Below are positions 35,384 to 47,800 of a stretch of DNA of 64,000 nt, piece by piece; positions within the stretch are counted from its first letter, which is position 1, and every line of letters begins with the position of its first letter. The translations under genes and the position numbers were made by a program. The notes below the pieces were generated by a model that searched no databases, was not told the origin of the DNA, and saw only the letters and a list, made by a program, of their open reading frames with translations. Source of the DNA: Lophius americanus (taxonomy: Eukaryota > Chordata > Actinopteri > Lophiiformes > Lophiidae); contig JBBDHG010000004.1 of assembly GCA_037951165.1 (NCBI GenBank), positions 1,321,001-1,385,000 on the forward strand. Direction: 5' to 3'.

Positions 35384-36699
35384 CTGAAACGAAAACAACC
35401 TTTAAACAAACAAATCCACTGTACAAAAATCACATTCACTAGTTCAACTCTAAAATGCAAAAGTAACCTAAATATTTTCATCCGTCGAATATCTGAGTAG
35501 TATTCCTTGTGGTATGACCTACTATTTCAATTAATCTCATCTTTCTTTTTTGAAACACCATACTACATTTGACATAATAAATTATTATTGTCCAGTCCGC
35601 TGCAATCTATCGGTCAGATGTAAGTCAACGTGTAAAGTTGTGAACAATATCTTGAGTCACATATATGGCGTATGCATATGCATGTTTCTAGGTCAGTTAT
35701 ACATCAGTGGAGCAGTATACAAGTATAGTATCTAGGTCACATACACTGTAGAGGTTTTTTCTTATAGTAGTGACGTAGCATTGCAGTGTGAATCTCTTTA
35801 TATGTGCTGCAGTGAAGCTCTAGTAGTGCTCACGCTAACCATTTACTATATACTCTATGGTCCTTATTTCTCATAGGAGACAGCACTGGATAATATTTAT
35901 TTTTACACTATTTCTAGGTCACACATGGAGAAATTTGGATAGGAGTGCACCTTCCTCTGATAGGCCCATAGAGATGCAAGTTTTCATGAATCAGACCATG
36001 TCTGAAATCTTCAAACTGCAGATTTTATACCTTTAATAATTCAGATGCCAGATGGTCAAGACGCATGCATACTTTCCTTAACTGTATGACTCACCACCAT
36101 CACCACATGCATGCATGGGTCCATACACGAACTGCACATATTTCAAAAAGGAAATAAAGACAGGCTTGTGTACATTTTGTACCTCTGGGTCTCACAAGCA
36201 ATATAGTCTTCCCAGAATGCGGGAGTAAAACCCGGTTTCTTGCATTCATATTGTAGAGCGCTATATGGACATGTATAGATGAAAAGACTATACTTTTACT
36301 CTTACATTTGACTAAATAAAACAACCAGCAAAAAGTACGCTATTCAAAGTTCAGAAAATCAAGTGGGTGAAATGATTTTGAAAAACAAATATTTCTTGTA
36401 GGTCGATTTTTATGATGCTAGCGTGATGTTCCATCATGATTTTGGTTCATTCTCATTGCCACTTATTAATAAAGTGTTAATGGAAAGTTTGAGTAAACCT
36501 TGACCTAATCTGGTATTATATTGACATCCTTGAACATGCTCTCTCTTTTTGATTGAATGTATGCATCTATGTATTTGTGCTAATAGTAATGTGCACACAC
36601 CAAATGAACTGTTCCGATATCAAGTTTGAATGATGGATCTCGAAATCTGTTTCAGCACTGATGATGAATCCATTCCTCCAAACTGCTTCCTCCCTGAAC

Positions 36700-37090
36700 C
36701 CTTCGCTTCCTGTTTATTGCTCCCTTTTCTCCCCTTTCCCCACTGTAGTGGATGTGTTTATCTGCAACCCCCTCCCCCTCCTCTCCTCCTGGGGAAATAG
36801 ATCTAGGTCAATCGCTCCTCCTTAATGAATGAATTCTGCTCTGACAAGCTCCTCCTCTTTCCGCTATTGCGCCAGCGACAGCGCACGCAACCCTCCCTTC
36901 AGCCAGGGACACCCCCACAATTTCACTCTGATTGGCTCCCGTGCCTCAGTCTGCAGCATCTCTGGAGCGTCATTGGCTGGAGCTGCTCAGTGACTCTGTG
37001 ATTGGCTAAGATGCAGGGGGTCTTGTTTCTGTGGGACGGTTGCCGTGGTGCCCAGGAAGATCTGCGCACACAGAGAGAACCCCACCAATC
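36700..37090 (-). promoter_or_regulatory. Candidate internal promoter or enhancer in nyap2
   Basis: A GC-richer island in AT-rich intron. Three attggc words occur within about 90 bp (36.93-37.01 kb), which are GCCAAT boxes on the minus strand. There is a CpG-containing stretch (gcgccagcgacagcgcacgc) and a gttgccgtggtgccc word resembling an RFX X-box. A promoter here would give a shorter minus-strand transcript starting before the central exon. This is inference from composition and motifs. Confidence 0.35.
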
Positions 37091-38190
37091 TGAGACAGGC
37101 TGGGCGACTCCCTAAAAATCACGGCAAAGCATCCTAACTGAAATGGAGTCAATGCTTTCTGTAGCCTTTAAATCTTTTGTCTAACAGACACCTGCCTCAA
37201 AGACTATTATTATGCTTTAAATGTTTTGCAATGCTTGTTAGTTTTTTAAACATATCCTGTGGGTGATTTTTCTATGACATTGTATTTGCTACAGCACAGA
37301 TTGCGTCTGTAACTTGTTGAAATATTGAGCTCAGATACTAACTGTCCTAGTCATTACAGTGTTTCTTACAATGAACTAATGTAAAATATTTATTATATTT
37401 CGGCCTTTTATGGTAATATTCTGTATAGAAATATGAAAGTAAGACAAGGTTATAGAACTTTCACTCAGAGCAGCTTTGACAATGTAAAGTATGACTATAA
37501 ACCTTCTATCTGTGGGGTGAAACTATTTAGTATATGAAGTATATATTATATTACTATATTTATTATATTAATTACATCATGCTTTGCAATAGAAGCATAG
37601 CTATATTCAGTAGAGGGATATGCATATTCAAAGCATGGCCCAAGTTAATGACGAATATACAGTATAGTAGCTGATATTAGCATATTAATATTTCACGTAA
37701 ATATTAAAACACATTAATAAATGACAAATATAATGATTTAGAGGGCTTAATTCTCCAAAGCCCGTAGCTTTACATAAGTCACATTTTGTTAAAGTCGCTC
37801 CTGGCTCAACATGTTAGTAAATGATAATTAATGTAAGAGTATCTAATTTGGCTGTGAGACAAAGTTATAAAAGTGATCATTTATATTTGTTTATGTGACA
37901 AATATTTTCTGGCCTCTACAATGGCTCTAGCCTGTGTAGTCAATTATAATTGGATGTGTGTAAATAATATAATGATATTAACTCACATTATAGGCTTAAC
38001 AAATTTGCCCAAACCGGTCAGAAATTTTGTGACACCTTCACTATGCACTCAAATGTGTTTTTTTTAAAAAAAAGCAGATGATTGAATTGCTGTCTACTCA
38101 AACCTTGATGTTTTAACTAACTCCACCGTACTTACAGTACCTCATTATTTCTTACATTAATCTGCTGCCGGGGTGATTAGTGTGAAGGTT

Positions 38191-38253
38191 AGCACTTGTG
38201 ATTTGATCCAAATGTAAAGTGCATTATAAATTAAATGTATTATTATTATTATT
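38191..38253 (+). mobile_element. 63-bp LINE 3'-tail insertion in a nyap2 intron
   Basis: Same tail as the LINE at 2.0 kb and the insertion at 17.56 kb, ending in (ATT)n. It is flanked by aaggtt at 38185-38190 and 38254-38259, a 6-bp target-site duplication. It lies about 120 bp from the donor of the adjacent nyap2 exon. Confidence 0.8.
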
Positions 38254-38375
38254 AAGGTTGCAGTGAAAGCTCCGATGTAAAGTCTTGTAGGAGAAACAGA
38301 GTTGGCACTGCAGAGAGCTGCTATATAAAGTGTTTGCAGTGCAGCAGTTTGGTTGCAAGTGCCACCACCACTCAC

Positions 38376-38692
38376 CATCGCATCTATCCCCACGGCAGGT
38401 GGACATGGGATTGTGGTCCACTGCTTCAGATGACATACTCAGCTTGGTGGCCGGATCCCTCCTGGGCTTGGGTGGGGGCTGCTTCCTAGAGGTCGGGCTT
38501 CCCACTTCCTCCTCTCCTCCACCCCCACTGTTCCCACCACCCACAGAATGAAGGGACTGAGAGCGAACAGAAAAACCCTGCCCACTGCCGAGGGCATGAG
38601 GGTGGGGTACAGGCATGCGCTCTTGGGGTTCTGGCATGGTAATGGCGCCCATACGTAAGTGCTTGCCTTCAGTTTCTATGTCCTCACCCGTC
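38376..38692 (-). CDS. nyap2: nyap2 second coding exon
   Basis: tttttag acceptor, phase 2 in, GATG|GTGAGT donor, phase 1 out, 317 bp. It reads TGEDIETEGKHLRMGAITMP, then FSVRSQSLHSVGG, a Gly/Glu run, and PPPKPRRDPATKLSMSSEAV. KH(L/F)RMG, the SVRSQSLHSVGG block and the first PPPKPxRDP motif are NYAP2 hallmarks. The proline motifs are probable SH3 ligands. Confidence 0.92.
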
Positions 38693-39896
38693 CTAAAAAA
38701 TAAATAGAGGAGGTGACACACATAAGTTTGAGTAGTTAAGGAAATAGAAATATATATTTAAATCATTCATGAATGATTTAAAATATACAGAATACCATAT
38801 CAGTTTAAATAAAACGCCGTCTCAGGTCCCCGATTATCTCCCGGATGCTGTTTCTCAAAAAACAAAAAACAAAGGAAAAGACCCATTGTCGGCATTGTCA
38901 TTGACATTCATTCAGTGACATTATTGCATGTTTCTAGACATGTTAGTGCCACTGTTTGGCCTCTCCACAACCAAACATTGATTTGAATTTAACCCTCGAT
39001 ACAACCAGAGACGGCGCCATAACCACACACATGATTACACCATGCAAAACCCCAGCCTGTACACAATCAATCATTCTAAATGGGTGATTAGCATGAATGG
39101 TTAATGGTGTCCTAGTGCTCTGTGGTATTGGAGGAAAATGAGTGTGGAGTACAAATACATGAGCTCAAGAGCTGAATTTGGTTAGGGAAAATAATTTTCT
39201 CCAAAAGAAGCAATATATCTGCAGATTATGTACTTATATGCTCTATATTATAAGTTCTGAGAGCCCCAACCAAGGTCAATGTCAAATATTTGTTTAACAA
39301 ATGGCAGGAAACATGAATTTGCATTTGTCTGTGCACACACACGTGTGTGTGCTTGCGTGTTTGTGTGACCTCTCAGTGTGTGACTTTGCTGACTCTGACT
39401 CCCTCCAGGCCAGTTGCTGAACAGAAGGTGCTTGTTGGGATGGGTTCATTGGTCAGGGGCTTAACTTTACCTAGCAACAGCGTACCCATAGAAACCAGAC
39501 ACAAAAACAGCTGCTGGTATACAACAATAATAAAGCACACATGCACATGCTATGCAGATCACTTCCCTACCATATTTTGTTTAAAAAACAAAGCGGGTGA
39601 AAAAAAAGAAAGCTCCATACGGCAACTTCTGGAGCCACTCTTACATTGTTATGTTGAAGAAAGCTGGGATAAAAGCAAATATCAGTTCACATGTTTAATG
39701 TACAGTATATTAATGTAGATCCTGCGAAAAAAAAAATCATCATCCATGTTTTGGATAAAATTTGTCTGGAAGAAAAGAATGTCTGGCATACAGTCACATG
39801 TGTAAGATACTGCAATATCAACAGTCTCTCCCTGTCATATGTTCTTGCCATGCATCTGGTGTGACTGTGTGCATGCACACATATACTTTGGCTATG

Positions 39897-39897
<1 letters not shown>

Positions 39898-39938
<41 letters not shown>
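39898..39938. repeat. (TG)n microsatellite
   Basis: About 20 TG units followed by a G run, inside the first nyap2 coding intron. Confidence 0.95.
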
Positions 39939-39940
<2 letters not shown>

Positions 39941-41924
39941 GGGGGTGACTGGAGTAGTGGTGACAGGATTATTTATAGGATATTTGCCCAGTGATTGTCT
40001 GGCAGACAGACCACAGGTGCACTTGGAGCAGTTGGAGTTAACTTGTTGTCAGGCAAGTCTGGTTGACTCACTGTGACATCGCAGGACAGGAAAAACATCA
40101 CAGAAACAATCAAAACAGGAGGAGGGGATCATCAACAAAAAAAGATGTCTCCCTCTGAACGCATGCTCATGTGTGCACAGAGAGCAAGGAAGAGGAAAGG
40201 ACCGGTTGTAATTTGCAAGCATGTGTAAATATCAGCAAATGTAGGTGTGTATGTCTGATGAAACACAATAAAAGAAACCTGGAGTGAGATAGCAGCAGGC
40301 AGGAAGACCCGCCTCACTCAAACCGAACGTGCCAACCTGATTGGTCTAGGAATCTTCCAGCTGTCACCAGGCAGAAAAAATCTCCTGCAACTGAGCTCAC
40401 ACTTAATCTCTCTCTTTAACAGTTTTTTTTACTACGCCCATTGATTCTTAGATAAATTTGCTCTAACAAGCTATTTAACCAACAATCACACTTGTTTTTT
40501 CCTAAACTACCTAAAACACAATATAACCTATTTTGATAACCATGCACAAACATGTTCACAAGCATACATGTACGTGCTTGTATACATACCGAGATAAACA
40601 GGCATAGTCGACCTCACACTCTCACTATTAGTCCATTGGGTCTTCTAATTGACCTACTTATTTTTTAGAGTTGTCCTCCAGTGACTGTGTATTAATATTC
40701 ACCTACATCAACAGCTGGGCAGCAGTTTAAGGTTAAGATGATAGTAGATGTGTTGGATTGGGTCATATTGCTAATAAGAATTGAGGCAGGATAATCTTGC
40801 TGGAAAATGATATAAAGGAGTCAAGGATGTATTTCAGAATGTTTCTCTGTTCAAATATCTAACTTATCTGATGCCTGAGGTACAATCGATCTTTAAACCA
40901 TTTTGTTCATTTGCAGTATACATATTATACAACGTGCTAACAATCAAAGTGGCAGTAGAGAGACTGCTCTTTTTCTATTCACATCAACCTTTGAAAGTAA
41001 GTGTTCAAAGTGTCCCTGAACAAATCAGTTAAGAAGAGCCACATCTGGTCACATGTGAATGTCCAGCCTCCAAAGCCACATCAATGTAATCATCTGATGG
41101 ACATCTGAAATGCTCAACAGCTGCTAAAATACGTCATACCATGCCAGATAGACTGACCGGACGCAAATGCATTTTAGATTTAATGACAACAGTTTTTCCA
41201 TTGCAAACTGATTCTTGTATAGCATACTACACAATTTGGGTTTATTGTTTGACCACCAAAGTTGACCTCTTTATGGATGTAATGATAGCACAATCCTATT
41301 AGAGAAGAAATATTATCGCTTATCACAGGACAACATGACAGAAAACTCTGCAATGCACTGGTATCATTCAAATAACTCCGTATTCTACCGTGCCACACAA
41401 GCACACCATGTCCACGTGCTTATCACATTGCAAGAGCGTGCCTCTTGCTTGCTTATGTTTTGTGATGCCAGATAGTGGGGCTTATTTGAGTGCCAACTCA
41501 TCACAACTTGTGATACAACAGTTTGTGTTTGAACCTTAATGGGGTTCATAAGAGAAAACAAAGACACAGGTCCTCAAACTCTAATGACTTCTAGGCAATG
41601 ACATCTTTCTACACATCTTTCTGAACAAATAGTTTTTTTTCTCCCTGTGACAAAGGGGATAGTCTGTGAATAACAATATCATAACAATATCATATCCAGG
41701 ATTTAAAATCACATGTCTCATATCCTAACTCACTTTCAGCCAGAGCTCTATTCATTCCCACTTAATTCCAAATGCACAGCAATCTAAAAATTGACCAGCA
41801 ATGACCTCCGTCCAAGGACTAGTCCTAAATAAGTATAGAACTGAAAAATGAATTTTTATGAGGTCCACCAGTACACACTGGAATGGCCCAAAATATGGCA
41901 ACGTGCCATTGCCATATGGAGAGT

Positions 41925-42302
41925 CTCTCCTATCCTAATGTACCCTACCCTATCCTATCCTATGCTATCATACACTGCTCTAGACCACCCTTTTCTACCC
42001 TACCCTATCTTACTCTCCACTGCCTTATATTATTTTATCCTACCCTATCTTTCTCTCCACTGCCTTAAATTATTTTATCCTACCGTACCCTATCCTACTC
42101 TCCACTGCCCCAGATTATTATATCCTACCCTCTACTACGTAACTTACCATACACCAGCCTGCTCTACTCTATCTTATCCCATCTTACTCCAATCTATGCT
42201 ATCCTAGCCTACCCTATCCTATCTTATCTGCCACTAGCCTGCCTCAATCTATCCTATCCTAATATACCTTAACTTATCCCATACTATCCTATCCTATCCA
42301 AA
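41925..42302. repeat. Degenerate pentanucleotide (CCTAT)n array
   Basis: The words cctat, cctac, cttat and ccact tile about 370 bp. The array ends about 80 bp from the donor of the first nyap2 coding exon, in the intron. It is strongly strand-asymmetric (pyrimidine-rich on plus). Confidence 0.85.
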
Positions 42303-42383
42303 CTAAAGTAATGCATATTTTTTCGAGTATTCCAATTGTCAGTTACTTAGTTCTTTTGAAGAGGAGCTGTGTTTTCTTCTTAC

Positions 42384-42562
42384 CTGCGTATCGCTTCCTC
42401 TTGTTTTCTCTTCTTGTCATTTTTCTCCTGCAGGAATGTCATATTTCTCTCATTCCAGGCATGGTCCGAGTTCTGAGCTACCAGGCCGTTGTATGCTCTC
42501 AGCCCATTCTCTTCAACATACTGGAAAAAACAGAGAGTTTCTTCCTCCTTGGAGCTCATCAT
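42384..42562 (-). CDS. nyap2: nyap2 first coding exon
   Basis: ATG at 42562 (or the next codon, 42559) gives MMSSKEEETLCFFQYVEENG, then LRAYNGLVAQNSD and FLQEKNDKKRKQEEAIRR, ending at CAG|GTAAGA in phase 2. This matches the NYAP2 N-terminus (MMSSxxEE, FLQYxE, KAYxGLV, KRRRQEEAI). Joined with the five downstream exons it gives 3363 bp, an exact multiple of three (about 1120 aa), against about 650 aa for the human protein as I recall it. The excess is mostly the repeat exon. NYAP proteins are neuronal adapters linking Fyn signalling to PI3K and the WAVE1 complex. Upstream non-coding exons were not identified. Confidence 0.9.
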
Positions 42563-44821
42563 TATGTGTGTTTCCACAGCATCCTGATAGACATCAAGCA
42601 AATGTTAAAGACACACATCGCATTAAAGACAAATAGAAAATAGTACCAATCGTATTGATTTTCAAGGTAATCATATTTAAGCAAGGTTCTGTCAATGATC
42701 ATTCTGTCAATCGCCATCTTTCAAAATCAGCTGTGGAGACCTGAACCGATGAAGCAATGTTGTATCAGCACCATAACATTGCCACTAAACTAAAGAGGTT
42801 TCTTGTTTTTAAATGTTTTTGAGTGTTCCTATGGAGTTCAGAGTCACTGCATTACATCATACGTGTGTCTAAAAGAGTAAACATTTTCTCTGGAAGGTTA
42901 TTTTCTCTACTACTCATTCTGCAAACATACACAAAAATATACACAAGAGCTTGCATGCACATGTAAATATGCAAAACACCATATAGATTGTGCTATACAT
43001 GAATTTCAGCTTTCAGTGTTTCAATTTTCTTTTTGGCTGTAGGTCAGTAGTGGCTGCTCATATTCTTATTTGTATTTGCACATTTTCTGGCTGAAATTAT
43101 GGTTGTAAGCAAATTTGTGTCTGAATCAAAATGAAGCAGGGCTTTCAACATCTGCAATTGAAATCTGTGCTGGACTCAGATCTGAAAATATTTTTCTCCT
43201 GGGAGCAGAAACAAGACTAAATGAAGCAGTGTTACTAGACTATGGCACGTTTTTTTGGATCTGCGTGTGGCAGCATCAATCTTATGTTTAAGATCTAAAA
43301 ATAATCGTCTCTTAGGTTCTTACTTGTCGTATTTTGACTTTGTAAAAAGACTATAACTGACAGCATCACCGTCATGAGGAAAAGTGGGAATGTTTCTGAT
43401 AGGAAAAGACTCATCAATGAAATATCCATAATGATGCGACCAAAGTACACTTTGTCTGTGAGGGATCATTTAAAAAAATGCATTATTTGAGGCCAGTTAC
43501 ACCCAAATACATCAAGGGGTTGCAAGAGATTGTGATGCAGTGTGAATACATGGACAGTAAGCTTTTTCCTGAAAACATGCAACTGCATGCAATATGGCGT
43601 GTGCTATATTCAACAGAAAAATGAGAATTTGGAAAGGCTAGTGGTGGAAGAGAGGACGACAGTGCATGCTTTATGTAGGTCAATGTTTTCAGATCAGCCT
43701 AAGACTCATGCTTGTTTACGTGTGTTAGTAGTACTGAGGGTAAGTGTGCTAGGGGAGGGGGAGGGGGCTTCTGATAACTGTATGTATGTTTATGTTTGTG
43801 TAGGCAGGCAAGGGTAGCGAGGCGGGTGAAGGGTGGGGGTTTGACAGATGGAGATTGCAAGGCCAACTGAGAGACTGGCCATTGTCTGGCCATTCTCTGT
43901 AGACTTCTAACTTGTGTCCTTCTATCAATAAGTCCAGCAAGGGGCCTAGCTAAACAGGTCATATGCCGGTTCACTGTATGATCTGTAATCAGCACTTCTT
44001 AGCGTAGGTTTTCGTATGCATGAGCACAGAACTGATAAGAACCAGCAGACAGAACGGATTCTCTATCTCAGGGATCCTGGTGTCAAGTATATAACTGTTT
44101 TCCACCTGATTATCAGGTCTTATCACTGATGCAAAGGCATGACAATAGATCTGAAGCTGTACGGAGGATCTGTATCTGGAATTTGGGTAGAAAATTGAAG
44201 GGCACCATTTAGATGTGTTAATGGTGCAGCAACGGGAAGGCAGTTCAAACAGTGTTTGAGCTGAATTAAGCCTGTCTGCATAATCCCTGTAAGCCTGTAG
44301 CAGCACTATGCACTAGAATCAGCTTGTTTATCACACTGTTTTTTCCAACCAAGCTTTCACAATAGATTGTCCCAAAATAACTCAAGGATGTAGAATTTTG
44401 TTGTTGTTGCTAATCTAGATTAAACTTGACAATTGGTCAAACGTTGTCGAAGTCGGCTTGATTTTTCTAACCCTTTACTTGATAAAATGTTCTCGGTCTC
44501 GTCTCCTCTCTCTCGCTGTGCCCTGGATGACATTCATAAGACAGGCTGCGACAGTAGCAACACAGAAGTGCACTTTGATTTTAAAGGTAAAAGTAAGTGG
44601 CACACCGTTTCTGTATCCAGGCAACCATGTCACAGGAGAAGGGCAGCATGGACATTCGGAAGACATGATGTCAGAAAGATTGCAAGGCCAATTGTCACAC
44701 ACATGTACATGCAAACACACATGCATTCACGCACTCACTTTTATCCTTGTGAAGACCGAATGCATTGACATGATGCATTTTCTAGCTGCCACACTAACCT
44801 TAACTATGACCACTAAATGCC

Positions 44822-44866
44822 TCGCCCTAACCCTAACCAAAAGCTTATCCTAACCTAACCCCAAAT
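44822..44866. repeat. Short telomere-like (CCTAA)n block
   Basis: 'ccctaaccctaaccaaaagcttatcctaacctaacccc' contains a few imperfect CCCTAA-type units. Too short and irregular to call an interstitial telomere; likely a minisatellite fragment. Confidence 0.5.
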
Positions 44867-47800
44867 GTCAATGTTCAAAAAGTCCTTTGAAGTTGGGAGA
44901 ACAACCCTCACATTCTAAATATTTCCTTACTCTGTTGGTTAAAATACTCCAGTCCTCAGTCTATAGTAAGAATACATACCAACACAGTTAGCAGTGCAGT
45001 AGTATGGACCAAGTAAAGATCTGTAAACCCAGACCATGGGTTCTACACATGGTACCTCTACTTTTGGGATGTTTTTGAAGTGAGTAGATAAATAGCTTTT
45101 TCTGTATTGTGATGTATATAGCGAGAGTATTTCCTCATACAACTTTATGATTTTGTAGGTCATTATTTTAAGCAAATGCTGAGATGCATACTTACAATGG
45201 ATCTGTGTCCCTGCTGTATTGTGGATCGACGTTTCTTCAGTCTTCCCCTTATGTCTTGAGTACACGTTAGTGAACTCTAACTTATACTGGAGCGCCAGTG
45301 CACAATTCCACTTAAATCCACATAAACTTCCATCCATGGTATGGTCCAACTGAGTTAAACATTAGAGGGTGTCCCTTTGACCCAGGATAAGGTTGGTGCA
45401 AGAGGGGAGGTAGGCCATTGGGTGCCCAGCCCAATGCTCCCTCCCCTGGCACAAAAGTAGGATGCGATCCCTACAGTCCAGATGGTGCCAGAGTCCAAAC
45501 TTGTTGCCACTTTCACTGTTCCACACATCTGCACATGCTAAAGACCGACTGGAGGAATACACACTGTAGCAACCGACTGCAAATCCAAGCATACAAATAC
45601 TCACAAACAACCTGTCATATCAAACCTGCAATTGCAGGCAAGTCGCTTAAATTCTTTGTATCGCCTCTGTCCCAGAATTACTTCCTTTTTGCTTAACTGT
45701 CCGAATGCCTGGATGAGTGTCGCACAGGTAAAAGGAATCCTCATCCACTGTGTCATGAAGACCGAAGTGAAGCAGAGTGCTCGAAGTCTGCACTCATTGC
45801 TTTTCTACCGGCTCCATTTGTCCTGCTCAGCCAAACAGGTCTGTACATTCAGTCTGTGCTTGAGCAGATGACACCGGGCTTCCCAGCTATAGATCACAAC
45901 AAGAACACGCCCACTGCCTATATTAGCAACCTTTTACTACAGTGTCATCTGCGCTCCCTTTCCCGTTCTTTTTCCTCCTATCTCTCTCACTATGTGTCTT
46001 TCATCTCACCCTCACAAGCACTCCCTCAACTCTCTCTCTGGTCCTTTCAGGTGCGTGTCTTGTATGTCTCTCCTGTCTCCCCCCTTCCCTTGCAGCTGCA
46101 CAGCAACGCGAGCCTGGATGTGTTTTTCTGCCTTCAGCACCACGGAGAGCTCTGAAGGGAAGAGAGGGGGGTTGAGTGGGTGGGCACACTCAGAGGGGGC
46201 CGAGTGGAATGAAAACCAGGGAGGCAGTGGTGGGGGGATGAGTGGGAGGAGTCACCAGGTTGCCAGGGTGTGACCTCATTAGGCATAACCTCCTCTTTCC
46301 CCGGCAACTACAGCGCGCCCTAGCCCCCCTCGCTTACTGCTCGTAAACAAGTCCATGGCATGAAACCACTTGCATGCAGTAAGTACACCATGTTGCTCTT
46401 CAGTGCATTCATTACACATACATTTACCAAAACAATGAAAGAACAAGAAGAAATGAACAGAAGAAGAATAGAGGTGCAGATGCATGAAAGCTAAATAACC
46501 AAGAATGGAAACCAATACTTTGCCATTTCACACACACACACACACTGACATTCTGATGCAAGATAAAAAATATGCTTGCAAAAAAAACAAAAGCGAGCAA
46601 TCCGAGATAAAGAGTTCCCAGTAGCAACAGAGATGAAGAGGATGAAAGCAGGGACAGAGTTGAGCCTGAGTTATGTGCTTGTCAGGGGGCTACAGTGCTA
46701 CTTCTGCTAGACTGTCTGGGGGATACAGGAGGAGTTTTGGATTCAGTAATGCTCTCAGTTGTTTGTGTGGTGGGAGTGCCTGGTGCAGATGCAGGGCTTT
46801 GGGGAGGGTGAGTAGGGAAGGTGGGGTGGGTGCATGCTTTTGTTCGAATGGATTAAAACCATAGACACAAAAGGATTTGTAAGCGAAGATCTGTTTTAAC
46901 ATCAATCCTTCCCTCCATTTTTCTTTGCTCCAACACCTCTTCTCCTCAGTTCCCTCTATTTCTGGTGTTGTTTGGCACTTTGGGAGTGTGTATTAAGAAA
47001 TTAAGGGTACCAAAGTCAGTTTTCACAAACAATGGGTAACATAAAGGGGGATAATGGTATTGTTAAAATTAAAACCAAAAAGATCATCAATACATTGGTC
47101 AGATCAGCAGGTCTTCAGGTGAATCACTGTGCTAGATTACACATGTTTATCAAATTGGCTGCTGCTTCGCAGAAATGTTGGAGTTAAACTCTGCACCCAG
47201 TTCAAACACGCCACCCATAACAACGTGCCACATGTCAAAGAGACCCAATGGCTATTTCACTTGACTAAAATGCCCCGTCAAAAGGTAATCATCCCCTTTT
47301 GTCTGCCTATTGTGAAAGATGTGGTTGACTGGTCACACACAAAGCAAGTTACTATATCAGGACCAACTCTGGACACGCTCCCATGCACATGCACATACAC
47401 ACAAAGACCCCGCTCTGATATCAGTGCACGACCAATGTGTACGATCTCAAAGGAAGTATTTAGATCCAATCAGAGTTCAACAAACACAGACAGTGAGGAT
47501 ATCTCAGGGGTGAATGGGTTAACAAAATTTTCCACGTAGATGCACAACAGCACTTTGTTTTGTGAACAGAAGGCAATACTCCCTCAGGGACAGAATGAAG
47601 GGTGAAATAAGATACAATGCTGGTAATTTTCAAGTTCACACACGCCTCCAAACTCATAGATTTACATGCATAAAGAGGAAAACTACATGAACACACTATT
47701 AATGCATGTTTTATTCAAATGAATCTATTGCTGGATTTTTGTGATGATGTTTAATTTTTGTACAATATATATTTTTCAAAGCTGAATAAACATATCAAGT

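Larger units (their letters stand above)
35384..38375 (-). other. nyap2 intron with candidate internal promoter
   Basis: Intron of about 3 kb. Most is AT-rich, but 36.65-37.10 kb is markedly GC- and CpG-richer. That stretch is described separately. The LINE-tail insertion lies near its 5' end. Confidence 0.6.
38693..42383 (-). other. First coding intron of nyap2
   Basis: Contains the (TG)n and (CCTAT)n arrays. No further coding exon with NYAP features was found. Confidence 0.6.

Noticed and set aside
34896..35387. 163-codon plus-strand ORF
   Set aside because: Antisense shadow of the GC-rich nyap2 central exon; no domain.
38224..38721. MYO16 rather than NYAP2 as identity of the adapter gene
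   Set aside because: MYO16 shares the NYAP-like tail and neighbours COL4A1, but the first exon (MMSSKEEE, RAYNGLV, KRKQEEAIRR) and SVRSQSLHSVGG match the NYAP2 N-terminus and no myosin motor is present.
44822..44866. Interstitial telomere
   Set aside because: Only a few imperfect CCCTAA-like units mixed with other words.
44939..45349. 136-codon minus-strand ORF
   Set aside because: No recognisable domain, composition like AT-rich intergenic DNA, no convincing splice or UTR context.
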